From Paracoccus salsus (GTDB lineage: Bacteria; Pseudomonadota; Alphaproteobacteria; Rhodobacterales; Rhodobacteraceae): 64,000 bases of DNA. The stretch is from NCBI RefSeq assembly GCF_021556615.1, contig NZ_JAKGGD010000005.1:186001-250000 (forward strand), read 5' to 3'. The notes beneath the pieces are model-generated. The model made no database searches and had not been told where the DNA came from. It was given only the letters and a program-made list of their open reading frames with translations. The translations under genes were made by a program, and so were the position numbers. Below are positions 9,937 through 20,335 of this stretch, piece after piece. How positions within the stretch are numbered: position 1 is the first letter of the stretch; every line of letters starts with the position of its first letter.

Positions 9937-10301
9937 GGGTCAGCCGGATGCGCCCGGTATGGTACGCCGTCGGCCTTGTGTTCCTTGGATTGGGAATCGT
10001 CGGCGTCGCATTGCCGGTGATGCCGACCGTGCCCTTCCTGTTGGTATCGGCTTGGGCCTTCTCGCGCAGCTCGCCAAAGCTTCGGCAGAAAATCCGCGAA
10101 CATCCGACCTACGGGCCTCCGGTGCGCGCGTGGCAAGAGCGCGGCGCCGTCGGCCTGGTCGCCAAGATCTGGGCGATTGGGGCCATGTCTGCGGGTGTCG
10201 GGTTGTCGTTCTGGCTGGGCTTGCCAGGCTGGGTGGTGGCGATTCAGGGCGCGATCTGTTTTCTGGTCGGGGTGTATATCGCGTCGCGTCCACCAGCTTG
10301 A
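9933..10301 (+). CDS. DUF454 (YbaN-type) small inner-membrane protein
   Basis: 122 aa with three or four membrane helices (about 8-28, 66-86 and 90-115) and the DUF454 signature GLGIVGVALPVMPTVPFLL then AFSRSSP. No enzymatic role is known. Coupled to hemW by an ATGA overlap. The gene converges on parB. Confidence 0.88.
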   Translation: MRVSRMRPVWYAVGLVFLGLGIVGVALPVMPTVPFLLVSAWAFSRSSPKLRQKIREHPTYGPPVRAWQERGAVGLVAKIWAIGAMSAGVGLSFWLGLPGWVVAIQGAICFLVGVYIASRPPA

Positions 10302-10307
10302 AACACC

Positions 10308-10343
10308 ATATATAGTATAGATTATTTATTTAATACTATATAT
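10308..10343. terminator. AT-only hairpin between convergent DUF454 gene and parB
   Basis: Perfect 11-bp stem (10308-10318 with 10333-10343), nearly all A/T, with a 14-base AT-rich loop, filling the 46-bp gap between the two stops. It is strikingly AT-rich for this sequence and can form on either strand, so it is probably a bidirectional terminator. Confidence 0.6.
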
Positions 10344-10347
10344 TGGA

Positions 10348-11238
10348 TCAATGCCCAGCCAGAAGCTGACAAAGCTGGTCCAGCTGGTCCAGGTCCCGAT
10401 AGGTGATCGAAAGCGTCCCGCCATCCATTCCGGCATGGTTGATGACAACTTTCATCTTCAATTGCGCCGAAAGATCCGATTCCAGTCCACGCGTATCCGC
10501 GTCCTTTTCGGCCGAGCGGTTCGCGCTCTTGCGCGCCGCCGATTCCGGTTGCGAATGCTTGCGTACAAGCTCCTCGGTTTCTCGAACCGACAACCCTTTC
10601 TCGACGATCCTGCGCGCCAGTTGAGCGGCGTTCGGCGATGTGATCAGTGCCCGCGCGTGCCCGGCCGACAGCTTGCCGTCCTTCACCATCTCCTGCACCT
10701 GTTCGGGCAAGCTCAGCAGCCGCAACAGGTTGGCGATATGACTGCGGCTCTTGTTCAGCGCCTCGGCCAGTCTTTCCTGAGTGTGACCGAACCTGTCCAT
10801 CAGCTGCCGAAATGACGCGGCTTCCTCGATCGCGTTCAGATCTGCGCGCTGGATGTTTTCCACGATTGCAATTTCCAACACTTCGGTGTCGGACAGTTCG
10901 CGGATGATGACTGGCAGCTCGTGCAATTGAGCCATCTGCGCTGCGCGCCAGCGCCGTTCGCCGGCAACGATCTGATAAAGGCCGGAATCGGCCGGATGCG
11001 GGCGCACGATCAAGGGCTGCAGGACGCCCCTGCTTTTCAACGATTCCGCCAGCTCTTGCAGCGCGTCCTGATCAAAGCTGCGGCGGGGCTGATCCGGGTT
11101 GGCGGTCAGTTGCTCGATCGGGATCAGGCTGCGGTCGCGAACCGGGCGCTCTGGCGCAGCCCCGGACAGATCAACATCAGCCATCAACGCCGAGAGCCCG
11201 CGTCCCAGGCCTCGCTTCGCAGCTTTTCCATCCTGCAT
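10348..11238 (-). CDS. parB: Chromosome partitioning protein ParB
   Basis: CTP-dependent clamp that loads at parS and spreads to form the centromere complex. 296 aa: ParB/Srx domain with GERRWRAA (93-100) and ENIQRADLNAIEEA (CTP-binding box), helix-turn-helix around HTQERLAEALNKSRSHIANLLRLL, and a C-terminal dimerisation segment. An N-terminal GLGRGLSAL motif (about 10-18) is the ParA-contacting type. It follows parA by one base. Two parS sites lie 1.3 and 3.2 kb upstream. Confidence 0.97.
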   Translation of the reverse strand: MQDGKAAKRGLGRGLSALMADVDLSGAAPERPVRDRSLIPIEQLTANPDQPRRSFDQDALQELAESLKSRGVLQPLIVRPHPADSGLYQIVAGERRWRAAQMAQLHELPVIIRELSDTEVLEIAIVENIQRADLNAIEEAASFRQLMDRFGHTQERLAEALNKSRSHIANLLRLLSLPEQVQEMVKDGKLSAGHARALITSPNAAQLARRIVEKGLSVRETEELVRKHSQPESAARKSANRSAEKDADTRGLESDLSAQLKMKVVINHAGMDGGTLSITYRDLDQLDQLCQLLAGH

Positions 11239-11239
11239 T

Positions 11240-12025
11240 TCAGGCCTCCTCTGGAACCAATTTCAGACGCGCAGCAAATTCCGCAGCGAACTGCCGATAG
11301 GCGGCGCTGCCTTTCGAAGTCGGATCATAGACAAGCACCGGTTGTGCGTGGGACGGCGCTTCGGACACCCGCACATTGCGCGGAATGACGGTCGGATATA
11401 CCAGGTCCGCCAGCGTCGCCCGAGCATCCGCTTCGACCTGCAGCGACAGATTGTTCCGGTAGTCTGACATGGTCAGCAGGACACCATTAATCCGAAGTTC
11501 AGGATTCGCGCTCTGCCGCACCTGCTTGACTGTGTGCAACAGTTGCGACAACCCCTCGAGCGCATAGAACTCTGCCTGCAGCGGCACAAGCACGCTGTCT
11601 GCCGCGACCATGGCGTTGACGGTCAGCAGTCCAAGCGCGGGCGGGCAGTCGATCAGGACGATACTGCCCGCAGGCACCCGTTCCAGTTTCTTTCTCAGCA
11701 GTCGCGTGCGGTCAGAAGCCTGCGAAAGCTCGACATCAGCCGAGGACAGGTCCGGGGTCGCGGGCACGATCCTGAGATTGGCGATATCGGTTTCTATGGC
11801 GCAATCCTCGAGTGAATCATCGCCGGCAAGCAAATCATAGACCGTGCGCTCGCGACGCTCCGCGCGAATGCCAAGCCCAGTCGAAGCGTTTCCTTGAGGA
11901 TCGAGGTCAACGAGAACGGTAGGGTGCCCTGCCTGAGCGAGAGCCGCGCCAAGGTTGATCGCCGTCGTCGTCTTGCCAACCCCGCCCTTCTGGTTCGCGA
12001 TCGCCACGATATTGTGGTCAGGCAT
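11240..12025 (-). CDS. parA: Chromosome partitioning ATPase ParA
   Basis: Deviant Walker-type ATPase that moves the ParB-parS complex after replication. 261 aa. Deviant Walker A KGGVGKTT at 13-20, Walker A' VDLDPQGN near 39-46 and IDCPP near 124. Overlaps the rsmG stop by 8 bp, giving the usual alphaproteobacterial rsmG-parA-parB run. Confidence 0.97.
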   Translation of the reverse strand: MPDHNIVAIANQKGGVGKTTTAINLGAALAQAGHPTVLVDLDPQGNASTGLGIRAERRERTVYDLLAGDDSLEDCAIETDIANLRIVPATPDLSSADVELSQASDRTRLLRKKLERVPAGSIVLIDCPPALGLLTVNAMVAADSVLVPLQAEFYALEGLSQLLHTVKQVRQSANPELRINGVLLTMSDYRNNLSLQVEADARATLADLVYPTVIPRNVRVSEAPSHAQPVLVYDPTSKGSAAYRQFAAEFAARLKLVPEEA

Positions 12026-12614
12026 GCTGGACTCCGTTAATTTTCAGTATTGCGGCGCCGGTCATTGTCTGGCTCGGAAGGATTTCCGCATTGAAGTTCC
12101 ATTCGACCTTCGCTGCCTGAAGCTCTTCCTGCCAGCGCTGACCCTTCATCACCCACGCTTCGCCATCATGCGCCATATGCTGCATCAGATATGCCATGAG
12201 GCGTGGCAGGGGGGCAAGCGCTCTCGCCGAGACATAGGCGGCTTTCAGCGGCTTGACGTCTTCTATTCGGCGCGGCAGCACGGTCGCCCGGGACAGTCCA
12301 AGCTCCCGAATGACGGTCCGCAAGAAGGCCGCTTTTCGCTGGTCGCTTTCGATCAGGTTGAACTCTGTCCGGGTATGCGCAAAGACGATTGCAAGCACGA
12401 TGCCGGGGAGGCCGCCGCCACTGCCCAGATCAGCCCAAAGCCCTCCATCTGGCTGAGCATGGCGCGCAATCTGAAGGCAATCCTGAATGTGCCGGTCGCG
12501 CAGATTGGCTATCGTCGAGGGCGCAACGAGGTTGATGCGCGCGTTCCACCGGATAATCAGCGACTCATAAGCCGCCAGCCGGTCTGTTGTTTCACGTGAA
12601 ACATTGCCGATCAT
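12018..12614 (-). CDS. rsmG: 16S rRNA (guanine-N7) methyltransferase RsmG
   Basis: Methylates G527 of 16S rRNA using SAM (formerly gidB). 198 aa; SAM motif [11 protein letters not shown] near residues 62-72, followed by [13 protein letters not shown]. The first codons (MIGNVSRE) are partly dictated by a parS site embedded in the coding sequence. The start overlaps the mnmG stop by 4 bp. Confidence 0.95.
   Translation of the reverse strand: MIGNVSRETTDRLAAYESLIIRWNARINLVAPSTIANLRDRHIQDCLQIARHAQPDGGLWADLGSGGGLPGIVLAIVFAHTRTEFNLIESDQRKAAFLRTVIRELGLSRATVLPRRIEDVKPLKAAYVSARALAPLPRLMAYLMQHMAHDGEAWVMKGQRWQEELQAAKVEWNFNAEILPSQTMTGAAILKINGVQHA
12588..12603. promoter_or_regulatory. parS: parS site 1
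   Basis: TGTTTCACGTGAAACA, a perfect 16-bp palindrome matching the chromosomal parS consensus, inside the first codons of rsmG and about 1.3 kb from parB. Confidence 0.92.
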
Positions 12615-14470
12615 GCGCTGTTGCGCGCCGTCATGCGAGAGATGGCGACAAGAAGCGAGAGGGCCGCGGGGGTCATTCCCTCGATCGTTGCGGCTGCGGC
12701 CAAGGTCAACGGGCGCGCACTGGTCAGCTTGGCGCGCAGTTCAGCAGAGAGACCGGGAATGCACTCATAATCGAGCGCGTCCGGCAAAATGATGGATTCG
12801 TCGCCGCGAAGTGCTTCGGCATCTCTTGCCTGACGATCTTCATATTGGTGATACAACGCGTCGTTTCGCAACTGCTCAAGAGTTTCCGCCCCAACACCTT
12901 CCAATTCGGGCACAAGTGACAACAGATCGTCGCCGCTGATGTCGCGAAGGCCCAGAAGCGCATAGGCGGATCTCATTTGTCCGTCCAACCGAACATGAAG
13001 CCCGGCCCGCTGCAACTGCGTGGGAGAAAACCGCCTATTCTCCAGAAGCTGACGGGCTGAGCTATAACGCTCTTGGCGCAGATCGAAAGCGGCTTTGCGC
13101 TCTTCTCCGACGCAACCAAGCCGGATCCCAACAGGGGTCAATCTCTGATCCGCGTTGTCCGCGCGAAGCGTGAGGCGAAACTCTGCGCGCGATGTAAACA
13201 TCCGATACGGCTCGGTTACTCCTCGCGTCGTGAGATCATCAATCATGACGCCAATATAGCTTTGCGTTCGGCTGAAGGTCACTTCGGACCGACCCAATGC
13301 CCGCGATGCCGCGTTGATCCCCGCCACCAGACCTTGTGCCGCTGCCTCCTCGTAGCCGGTGGTGCCATTGATCTGACCCGCCAGGAAAAGGCCGCTGACC
13401 GTACGCAATTCCAAGGACGGTGCGAGGGCGCGTGGGTCAACATAATCGTATTCGACCGCGTAGCCGGGCTGGATGATCTTCGCCCGCTCGAGGCCCGGGA
13501 TGGTTCGGACGTAGCTCTCCTGAACCTCGGCGGGAAGCGAAGTCGAGATACCGTTCGGATAGACCGTAAAATCGTCCAGCCCCTCGGGCTCAAGAAAGAT
13601 CTGATGAGATTGCTTGTCGGAAAAGCGCACCACCTTGTCTTCGATCGAAGGACAATACCTCGGCCCTCGTCCTGTGATTTGGCCGCCGTACATCGCCGAA
13701 CGAGACAAGTTATGCCGAATGATGTCGTGTGTGGCCTCGGTCGTATGGGTGATGCCGCACGCGATCTGCGGCAACGAAGCCGCAGAACTCAGGTAAGAAA
13801 ACAGTGTTGGAACGTCATCGCCCGGCTGCATCTGCAGTATGGGCCAGTTGATTGTCCTGCCATCAAGTCGGGGTGGTGTGCCGGTCTTCAGCCTGCCCAG
13901 TGGCAAGCCGAACCGACGAAGTGAGGCGGCCAAAGTGTTGGACGATTGGTCGCCCCATCGGCCGGCCTCGCGGCTTTGGTCGCCGATATGGATGACGCCG
14001 CCCAGAAACGTGCCGGTCGTCAACACCACAGCCGCCGCGGAGAGCCGCGTTCCGTCGCGCAGCTCTACACCGCTTACATTTTCCCCGCCCCCCAGGAGAG
14101 TTGCGACCTCACCGTAGAGAAAGTTCAAATTCTTCTGCTGCTGCACCAGCTCGTATGAAGCCGCGCGATATTGCCGACGATCCATCTGTGCTCGGGGGCC
14201 TTGAACGGCAGGCCCCTTGCGTCGGTTCAGAAGCCTGAACTGGATCCCCGCACGATCGGCTATTCGCCCCATGACGCCATCCAACGCGTCGATCTCGCGC
14301 ACCAGATGGCCCTTGCCTAGCCCACCAATGGCAGGGTTGCACGACAGGGCGCCGATATCCTCCTTGCGCATTGTTACAAGCAATGTCGAAGCGCCCATCC
14401 TGGCAGCTGCGCACGCAGCCTCGATGCCCGCATGGCCCGCGCCAACGATGATGACATCATGATGTTTCAC
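12611..14470 (-). CDS. mnmG: tRNA uridine 5-carboxymethylaminomethyl modification enzyme MnmG
   Basis: FAD enzyme that with MnmE installs the cmnm5 group on U34 of certain tRNAs (gidA). 619 aa. FAD motif [10 protein letters not shown] at 10-19, [11 protein letters not shown] near 44-54, and the GidA C-terminal domain. The start is a GTG at 14470 within the second parS palindrome; no in-frame ATG lies between it and an upstream stop. Only 12 bp separate it from the mnmE stop. Confidence 0.96.
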   Translation of the reverse strand: MKHHDVIIVGAGHAGIEAACAAARMGASTLLVTMRKEDIGALSCNPAIGGLGKGHLVREIDALDGVMGRIADRAGIQFRLLNRRKGPAVQGPRAQMDRRQYRAASYELVQQQKNLNFLYGEVATLLGGGENVSGVELRDGTRLSAAAVVLTTGTFLGGVIHIGDQSREAGRWGDQSSNTLAASLRRFGLPLGRLKTGTPPRLDGRTINWPILQMQPGDDVPTLFSYLSSAASLPQIACGITHTTEATHDIIRHNLSRSAMYGGQITGRGPRYCPSIEDKVVRFSDKQSHQIFLEPEGLDDFTVYPNGISTSLPAEVQESYVRTIPGLERAKIIQPGYAVEYDYVDPRALAPSLELRTVSGLFLAGQINGTTGYEEAAAQGLVAGINAASRALGRSEVTFSRTQSYIGVMIDDLTTRGVTEPYRMFTSRAEFRLTLRADNADQRLTPVGIRLGCVGEERKAAFDLRQERYSSARQLLENRRFSPTQLQRAGLHVRLDGQMRSAYALLGLRDISGDDLLSLVPELEGVGAETLEQLRNDALYHQYEDRQARDAEALRGDESIILPDALDYECIPGLSAELRAKLTSARPLTLAAAATIEGMTPAALSLLVAISRMTARNSA

Positions 14471-14478
14471 GTGAAACG
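14463..14478. promoter_or_regulatory. parS: parS site 2
   Basis: TGTTTCACGTGAAACG, matching the parS palindrome in 15 of 16 positions. It covers the GTG start codon of mnmG. Confidence 0.85.
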
Positions 14479-14482
14479 TACC

Positions 14483-15748
14483 CTATTTCCCAATGCAGAA
14501 CGTCGTGAAGATAACGTCCAGATAATCCTCGGCACCGATCCGGCCTATCAACCGATCAAGCGAGACAGAAGCGACCCGGATAGCCTCGGCAACAAGTTCG
14601 GGCGGCAGTTCATCGACACAAGACAGCGCAACCGAAGCCTCCCGCAACGCTTGTACCTGCCGCGCATGACTTATTATCCCGGCCCCAGCGACTTTCGAAG
14701 ACAAGATTTCGTATATCAGATCCAGCAATTGGGTTATACCCTCGCCGGTTACCGAAGATATCCGCAGTCCGGTGGTGTTCTGCGAAACATCAGACTTGCT
14801 GTGCGCAAGGATGTCTCCCTCGCGCCACAAATCCCTGTCGGTGTACCCGCTGTCAGAAACGTGAATCCGAAGATCTGCCGAAACCGCCCGATCACGGGCG
14901 CGCGCGACACCCAGTCGTTCGACCTGGTCTGAAGATTCGCGCAAGCCTGCGGTATCCAGAAAGGTCACCGCCAATCCCCGCAAGTCGATACCCAGTTCGA
15001 TGATATCCCGGGTCGTTCCGGCGATATCCGATACCAGCGCGACTTCGCGCCTTGCAATACGGTTGATCAGGCTTGATTTTCCTGCGTTCGGCGGTCCGAT
15101 GACTGCGACTTCAAAGCCCGTTCGGACGCGCTCGGCAGCTTGGTACCCGCGAATTTCAGCCATCAACTCATCGCGAAGGTCCCGCAGCAAGCCGAAGACC
15201 TCCTCGGGGATATCGTCGGGGACCTCTTCGTCGGCGAAATCCACGCTGGCTTCGACCAGTGCGCCCGCCGTGATGAGAACGCCGCGCCAGGCTTCGGCAC
15301 GCCGTCCCACTTCCCCACCGGCGATCCTTACAGCCTGCTGCCGCTGGCTCTCGGTCTCGGCCTGCAGCAGGTCTCCGAGACCTTCAATCTCGGCCAGATC
15401 CATTCTTCCGTTCAAGAAGGCGCGACGCGTGAACTCGCCCGGTTCCGCAGGACGGGCACCCCCCACCACCAAGGCCGACGCGACCCGTCTGGCAATGACA
15501 GGGGCTCCGTGAAGGTGCAATTCGGCGACTTCCTCGCCGGTAAAGCTCGCACCAGCCTCGAACCAGATGACGAGTGCCTGGTCCAGCAACTCTTCGCCAT
15601 CGCGCAGATTCCTGAGATATGCCAGCCGGGCGCAAGGCAATGGCCCGGCAAGTCGCTGTGCGAGTGAGAGGGCGCCCGTGCCGCTGATCCGGATAACCGA
15701 AACGCCCCCCCTTCCGGGAGGGGTTGCCTCGGCAAAGATAAGGTCCAT
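14483..15748 (-). CDS. mnmE: tRNA modification GTPase MnmE
   Basis: Partner of MnmG in U34 modification; a GTPase activated by dimerisation (trmE/thdF). 421 aa: N-terminal folate-binding domain, helical domain, G domain with P-loop GPPNAGKSS (about 218-226), DTAGLRES switch II, and the C-terminal FCIGK with the formyl-binding cysteine. The G domain looks somewhat short, but the motifs are intact. It lies between rho and mnmG in the same direction. Confidence 0.95.
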   Translation of the reverse strand: MDLIFAEATPPGRGGVSVIRISGTGALSLAQRLAGPLPCARLAYLRNLRDGEELLDQALVIWFEAGASFTGEEVAELHLHGAPVIARRVASALVVGGARPAEPGEFTRRAFLNGRMDLAEIEGLGDLLQAETESQRQQAVRIAGGEVGRRAEAWRGVLITAGALVEASVDFADEEVPDDIPEEVFGLLRDLRDELMAEIRGYQAAERVRTGFEVAVIGPPNAGKSSLINRIARREVALVSDIAGTTRDIIELGIDLRGLAVTFLDTAGLRESSDQVERLGVARARDRAVSADLRIHVSDSGYTDRDLWREGDILAHSKSDVSQNTTGLRISSVTGEGITQLLDLIYEILSSKVAGAGIISHARQVQALREASVALSCVDELPPELVAEAIRVASVSLDRLIGRIGAEDYLDVIFTTFCIGK

Positions 15749-15758
15749 GACGGCTCCG

Positions 15759-17030
<1,272 letters not shown>

Positions 17031-17155
17031 TCCAGTTCACCAAATACGCCGCGACACGAGGCGCGAGCTTGCAGATTTCAGATCGGGGGTTCCCATACCG
17101 GACGGCTGGGGTTGCGCATCAGATAGGGGGCAACGGGTCATGAGTCAATCAATCG

Positions 17156-17602
17156 TCAGTATTTGACGATCACCGACAGAACGATCGCAATCATCAGAAC
17201 GGTCGGAACCTCGTTCATCATCCGATACTGCCGCCCCGGCCGTGGCGTTCCGTGCTCAAGACGACGACGCTCGGTCGCGCACCAGATGTGAAACCAGGTC
17301 ATCGCAAGCACGCCGACTGCCTTGACCCACGGCCAGGTCAGCGACCAGTCCACGATCCCAGGCGTGATTACCAGACTGACGCCACTGATCCATGTCGCGA
17401 TCATCGCCGGACGCATGATCACCCGCAGCAATTTCTCTTCCATGATGACGAAGCTGCCCAAGGGTTCGGTCCCCCGCTGACCCCGTTCCGAGTGGTAGAC
17501 GAACAGACGCGGCAGGTAGAACAGCCCGGCCATCCAGGAAATCACGGCCATCACGTGGAAAGCCTTCATGTAGGGATAGATCGTCGCCAAAAGGTCGGTC
17601 AT
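17156..17602 (-). CDS. hemJ: Protoporphyrinogen oxidase HemJ
   Basis: Membrane enzyme for oxidation of protoporphyrinogen IX to protoporphyrin IX in many alphaproteobacteria. 148 aa with four membrane helices; the first contains the conserved segment YPYMKAFHVMAVISWMAGLF with the heme-coordinating histidine at residue 16. The ATG at 17602 has GAGGA seven bases ahead; a GTG 24 bp upstream is less likely. It directly borders the putative origin. Confidence 0.92.
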   Translation of the reverse strand: MTDLLATIYPYMKAFHVMAVISWMAGLFYLPRLFVYHSERGQRGTEPLGSFVIMEEKLLRVIMRPAMIATWISGVSLVITPGIVDWSLTWPWVKAVGVLAMTWFHIWCATERRRLEHGTPRPGRQYRMMNEVPTVLMIAIVLSVIVKY

Positions 17603-17629
17603 CAGGTCCTCGCTATCACTCTTCACTTA

Positions 17630-18060
17630 AATAAAAAGATTAGAGAAAGGAATGTTGTTGAAGTAGGGGCTGTGGATGACGGGAATACGGGCCTATCCAT
17701 CGCTGCATCCACAGAACGGCATGCTGTGGGCAGATGTGGTAAATCCTGCCAATATTGCGAATTAATCAAATATAATCAATGCTTTGATCTGTGGATAACT
17801 CTGTTGAAAGATTCTGGCAGCCATGCTTGTCCACAACGCATCCAGCCCGGTTGCAGGAAGCATCCACTTGTGGGCGCAATGGTCTCGTTCTTCATTCGTT
17901 TCAGCCGGAATCCCGCGCAACATCGCCACCTTGCACCTTGTTCACAACCCCGGGACCGTGTTCTCCCGGGTCTTATCCACAGCCACGGCCCGAACGCATG
18001 GCCAATCGGTCGACAAAGCGCGTCGTGGGGCCTTTTTTCTCCAACGATCCCGGCCTAGTC
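17630..18060. other. Putative chromosomal replication origin (oriC)
   Basis: A 487-bp gene-free gap lies between hemJ and aroE. DnaA boxes: perfect TTATCCACA at 17973-17981 (plus) and 17790-17798 (minus, TGTGGATAA). One-mismatch or relaxed forms: 17671-17679 (TGTGGATGA), 17827-17835 (TTGTCCACA), 17938-17946 (TTGTTCACA), and a weaker one at 17705-17713. An AT-rich stretch at about 17738-17790, far above the local A+T level, is a candidate unwinding element next to the perfect box at 17790. The context matches Caulobacter, where the origin lies between heme/rho/gidAB/parAB genes and maf-aroE-coaE-dnaQ. Exact limits are inferred. Confidence 0.78.
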
Positions 18061-18089
18061 TGGGCCACCCGAATGATCACAGAACACCC

Positions 18090-18941
18090 ATGATCGACGA
18101 CACCTCCTTCACGATTGCCAACGCGCCGCTTGCCGGGGTGATCGGCATGCCCATCGCCCACTCGCGCTCGCCTGCGCTGCACGGACACTGGCTTCGACGC
18201 TATGGCATCAAGGGCTATTACGTTCCCCTGCCGGTGATGCCGGAACATCTGGCGGATGTGCTTCGCATCTTGCCGCGGGCTGGTTTTGTCGGGGTGAATG
18301 TCACGATCCCGCACAAGGAAGCAATCTTGGGGCTGGCCGATGCAGTCACGGATCGTGCGGCGCTGATCGGGGCCGCAAACACGCTGATCTTCAGACCAGA
18401 CGGCAAGATTCACGCTGACAATACCGATGGCTACGGGTTCATCGCCAATCTTCGCCAGAACGCGCCCGACTGGCAGGCGGATGCCGGCCCGGCGGCCGTC
18501 ATCGGCGCCGGCGGGGCAGCGCGCGCGGTCGTGGCCTCCCTTCTGGACAGTGGCGTCCGGGAACTGCGCATCACCAACCGCACGCGCCTGCGTTCAGAGC
18601 AGATCAAGGCCGAGTTTGGCGCCAGGGTGGTCGTCTATGACTGGGCGCAGGCTGGCAACATGCTCGAGGGCGCTCAGACCGTGGTCAACGCCACCTCGCT
18701 GGGGATGGAGGGCAAGCAGGCACTGCGGATACCGCTGGAGGCCCTGTCACCCGGCGCGCTGGCCACCGATCTGGTCTACACGCCGTTGATGACCCCCTTC
18801 CTCATCGAAGCCCAGGGCCGTGGCTGCCGGATCGTTGATGGTCTCGGGATGTTGCTGCACCAGGCCGCGCCGGGCTTCGAACGCTGGTTCGGACAGCGTC
18901 CCGAGGTCGATGACGACACGCGCCGGGCGGTGATCGGATGA
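18090..18941 (+). CDS. aroE: Shikimate dehydrogenase (NADP)
   Basis: Reduces 3-dehydroshikimate to shikimate in aromatic amino acid synthesis. 283 aa. Substrate motif SRSPALHG near 20-27, catalytic Lys in NVTIPHKEA near 66, NTDGYG near 110-115, and the dinucleotide loop GAGGAARAV near 137. No good ribosome site precedes the ATG at 18090, but upstream frame lies within the origin region. The maf gene that commonly precedes aroE is absent. Confidence 0.95.
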   Translation: MIDDTSFTIANAPLAGVIGMPIAHSRSPALHGHWLRRYGIKGYYVPLPVMPEHLADVLRILPRAGFVGVNVTIPHKEAILGLADAVTDRAALIGAANTLIFRPDGKIHADNTDGYGFIANLRQNAPDWQADAGPAAVIGAGGAARAVVASLLDSGVRELRITNRTRLRSEQIKAEFGARVVVYDWAQAGNMLEGAQTVVNATSLGMEGKQALRIPLEALSPGALATDLVYTPLMTPFLIEAQGRGCRIVDGLGMLLHQAAPGFERWFGQRPEVDDDTRRAVIG

Positions 18942-19525
18942 CCTATCGCCTCGGGCTGACCGGCAGTATCGGCATGGGCAAGTCCACGACCGCGCAGATG
19001 TTCCGCGACCTGGGCCATCCGGTCTGGGACGCCGACGAGGCTGTGCATCGCCTCTACGAAGCTGGCGGGGCTGCCGTCGATCCCGTCGCGGCCGCCTTTC
19101 CGACGGCGCTGAAGGACGGCTCGATCGACCGCGACGCGCTCAAGGCTGCCATTTCGGCTGACCCGAACGCTCTCAAGCGCCTTGAGGCGATCGTCCACCC
19201 GCTTGTCGCGGCGGACCGCGACGAGTTCATCCGCGGTCTGCCGAATCGCGGACTGGTCGTGCTGGATATCCCGCTGCTTTTCGAGGGCGGAAACCAGCGG
19301 TTGGTGGATGGTGTCGCAGTGGTGTCCACCGACCCCGAGACGCAACGCGCGCGCGTGATGCAGCGGCCCGGCATGACCACGCAGACGCTGGAGATGATGC
19401 TGTCGCGCCAGATGCCCGATGCGGAAAAGCGGGCCCGCGCGGACTGGATCATCCCGACCGACACGATGGCCGTCGCCCGCGCTGCCGTCGAGCGGATCTG
19501 CAAGGAAATACAGAACCATGCGTGA
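18938..19525 (+). CDS. coaE: Dephospho-CoA kinase
   Basis: Last step of coenzyme A synthesis, phosphorylating the 3'-OH of dephospho-CoA. 195 aa with P-loop GSIGMGKST (9-17) and the DADEAVHRLY segment. ATGA overlap with aroE, 8-bp overlap with dnaQ. Confidence 0.96.
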   Translation: MTYRLGLTGSIGMGKSTTAQMFRDLGHPVWDADEAVHRLYEAGGAAVDPVAAAFPTALKDGSIDRDALKAAISADPNALKRLEAIVHPLVAADRDEFIRGLPNRGLVVLDIPLLFEGGNQRLVDGVAVVSTDPETQRARVMQRPGMTTQTLEMMLSRQMPDAEKRARADWIIPTDTMAVARAAVERICKEIQNHA

Positions 19526-20219
19526 GATCGTTCTGGACACCGAAACGACCGGCTTCGAGGCGGAACAGAACGACCGCATCGTCGAGATCGGTGCACTCGA
19601 ATTGCTGAACCACATGCCGACCGGGCGGACCTTCCACGTCTATATCAATCCCGAACGCCCGATGCCGCCGGACGCGTTCGAGGTCCATGGCCTGGGCGAC
19701 GACTTCCTGCGGGACAAACCCAAATTCGCCGAGATCGCGCAGAGCTTGGTCGATTTCGTGGCGCATGATGCGATGCTGGTCATTCACAACGCCAGCTTCG
19801 ACATGAAATTCCTCAATGCTGAACTGACACGCGCAGGGTATCCCGCCCTGCCATGGTCCAGGGCGCTGGACACGCTGGCACTGGCCCGGCAGAAATTCCC
19901 AGGCTCACCGGCCTCTCTCGACGCGCTGTGTCGCCGTTTTGGCGTGGATAATTCCGGGCGCGAACGACATGGCGCGCTGCTGGATTCCGAACTTTTGGCC
20001 GAGGTCTATCTTGAACTGATCGGGGGTCGTCAGCCCGACCTGGTGCTGGATCAACCGCGCCGCGACGATGCCCATGACGGCATCCTGGCGCCCGGCCAGC
20101 GACGCGCGGCGCGACCCGCGCCGCTGCCCCCTCGCCTGACTCAGGAAGAGGCACGGGCTCACGCAGAATTCGTCGTGCGGCTGGGAGCGGAAAGCGTCTG
20201 GGCAAGATATCCGAACTAG
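19518..20219 (+). CDS. dnaQ: DNA polymerase III epsilon subunit (proofreading exonuclease)
   Basis: 3'-5' exonuclease of the replicase. 233 aa. Exo I DTETTGFE (7-14), Exo II VIHNASFDMKFLN (near 88) and Exo III HGALLDSELLAEVY (near 153) carry the DEDDh acidic residues and histidine. Start ATG 19518 inside the end of coaE. In many relatives secB follows; here it does not. Confidence 0.96.
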   Translation: MREIVLDTETTGFEAEQNDRIVEIGALELLNHMPTGRTFHVYINPERPMPPDAFEVHGLGDDFLRDKPKFAEIAQSLVDFVAHDAMLVIHNASFDMKFLNAELTRAGYPALPWSRALDTLALARQKFPGSPASLDALCRRFGVDNSGRERHGALLDSELLAEVYLELIGGRQPDLVLDQPRRDDAHDGILAPGQRRAARPAPLPPRLTQEEARAHAEFVVRLGAESVWARYPN

Positions 20220-20335
20220 CCGATCCAGGGTTGCAACGCGGCTTCTGCCGGAACATTCTGGCGTAACGGCAAAAGGGACATATTCTGGGTCTGATCCGCG
20301 ATATCTGGAGCTTCTGGGCGGCCATCTTCGAGCGG

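Noticed and set aside
17548-17561. Third parS-like sequence (TCACGTGGAA) in hemJ
   Set aside because: Only the CACGTG core matches; the arms differ from the TGTTTC/GAAACA consensus.
17641-17860. The origin-region open frames as small genes
   Set aside because: Short, overlapping in several frames, AT-rich and without ribosome sites; DnaA boxes explain the sequence better.
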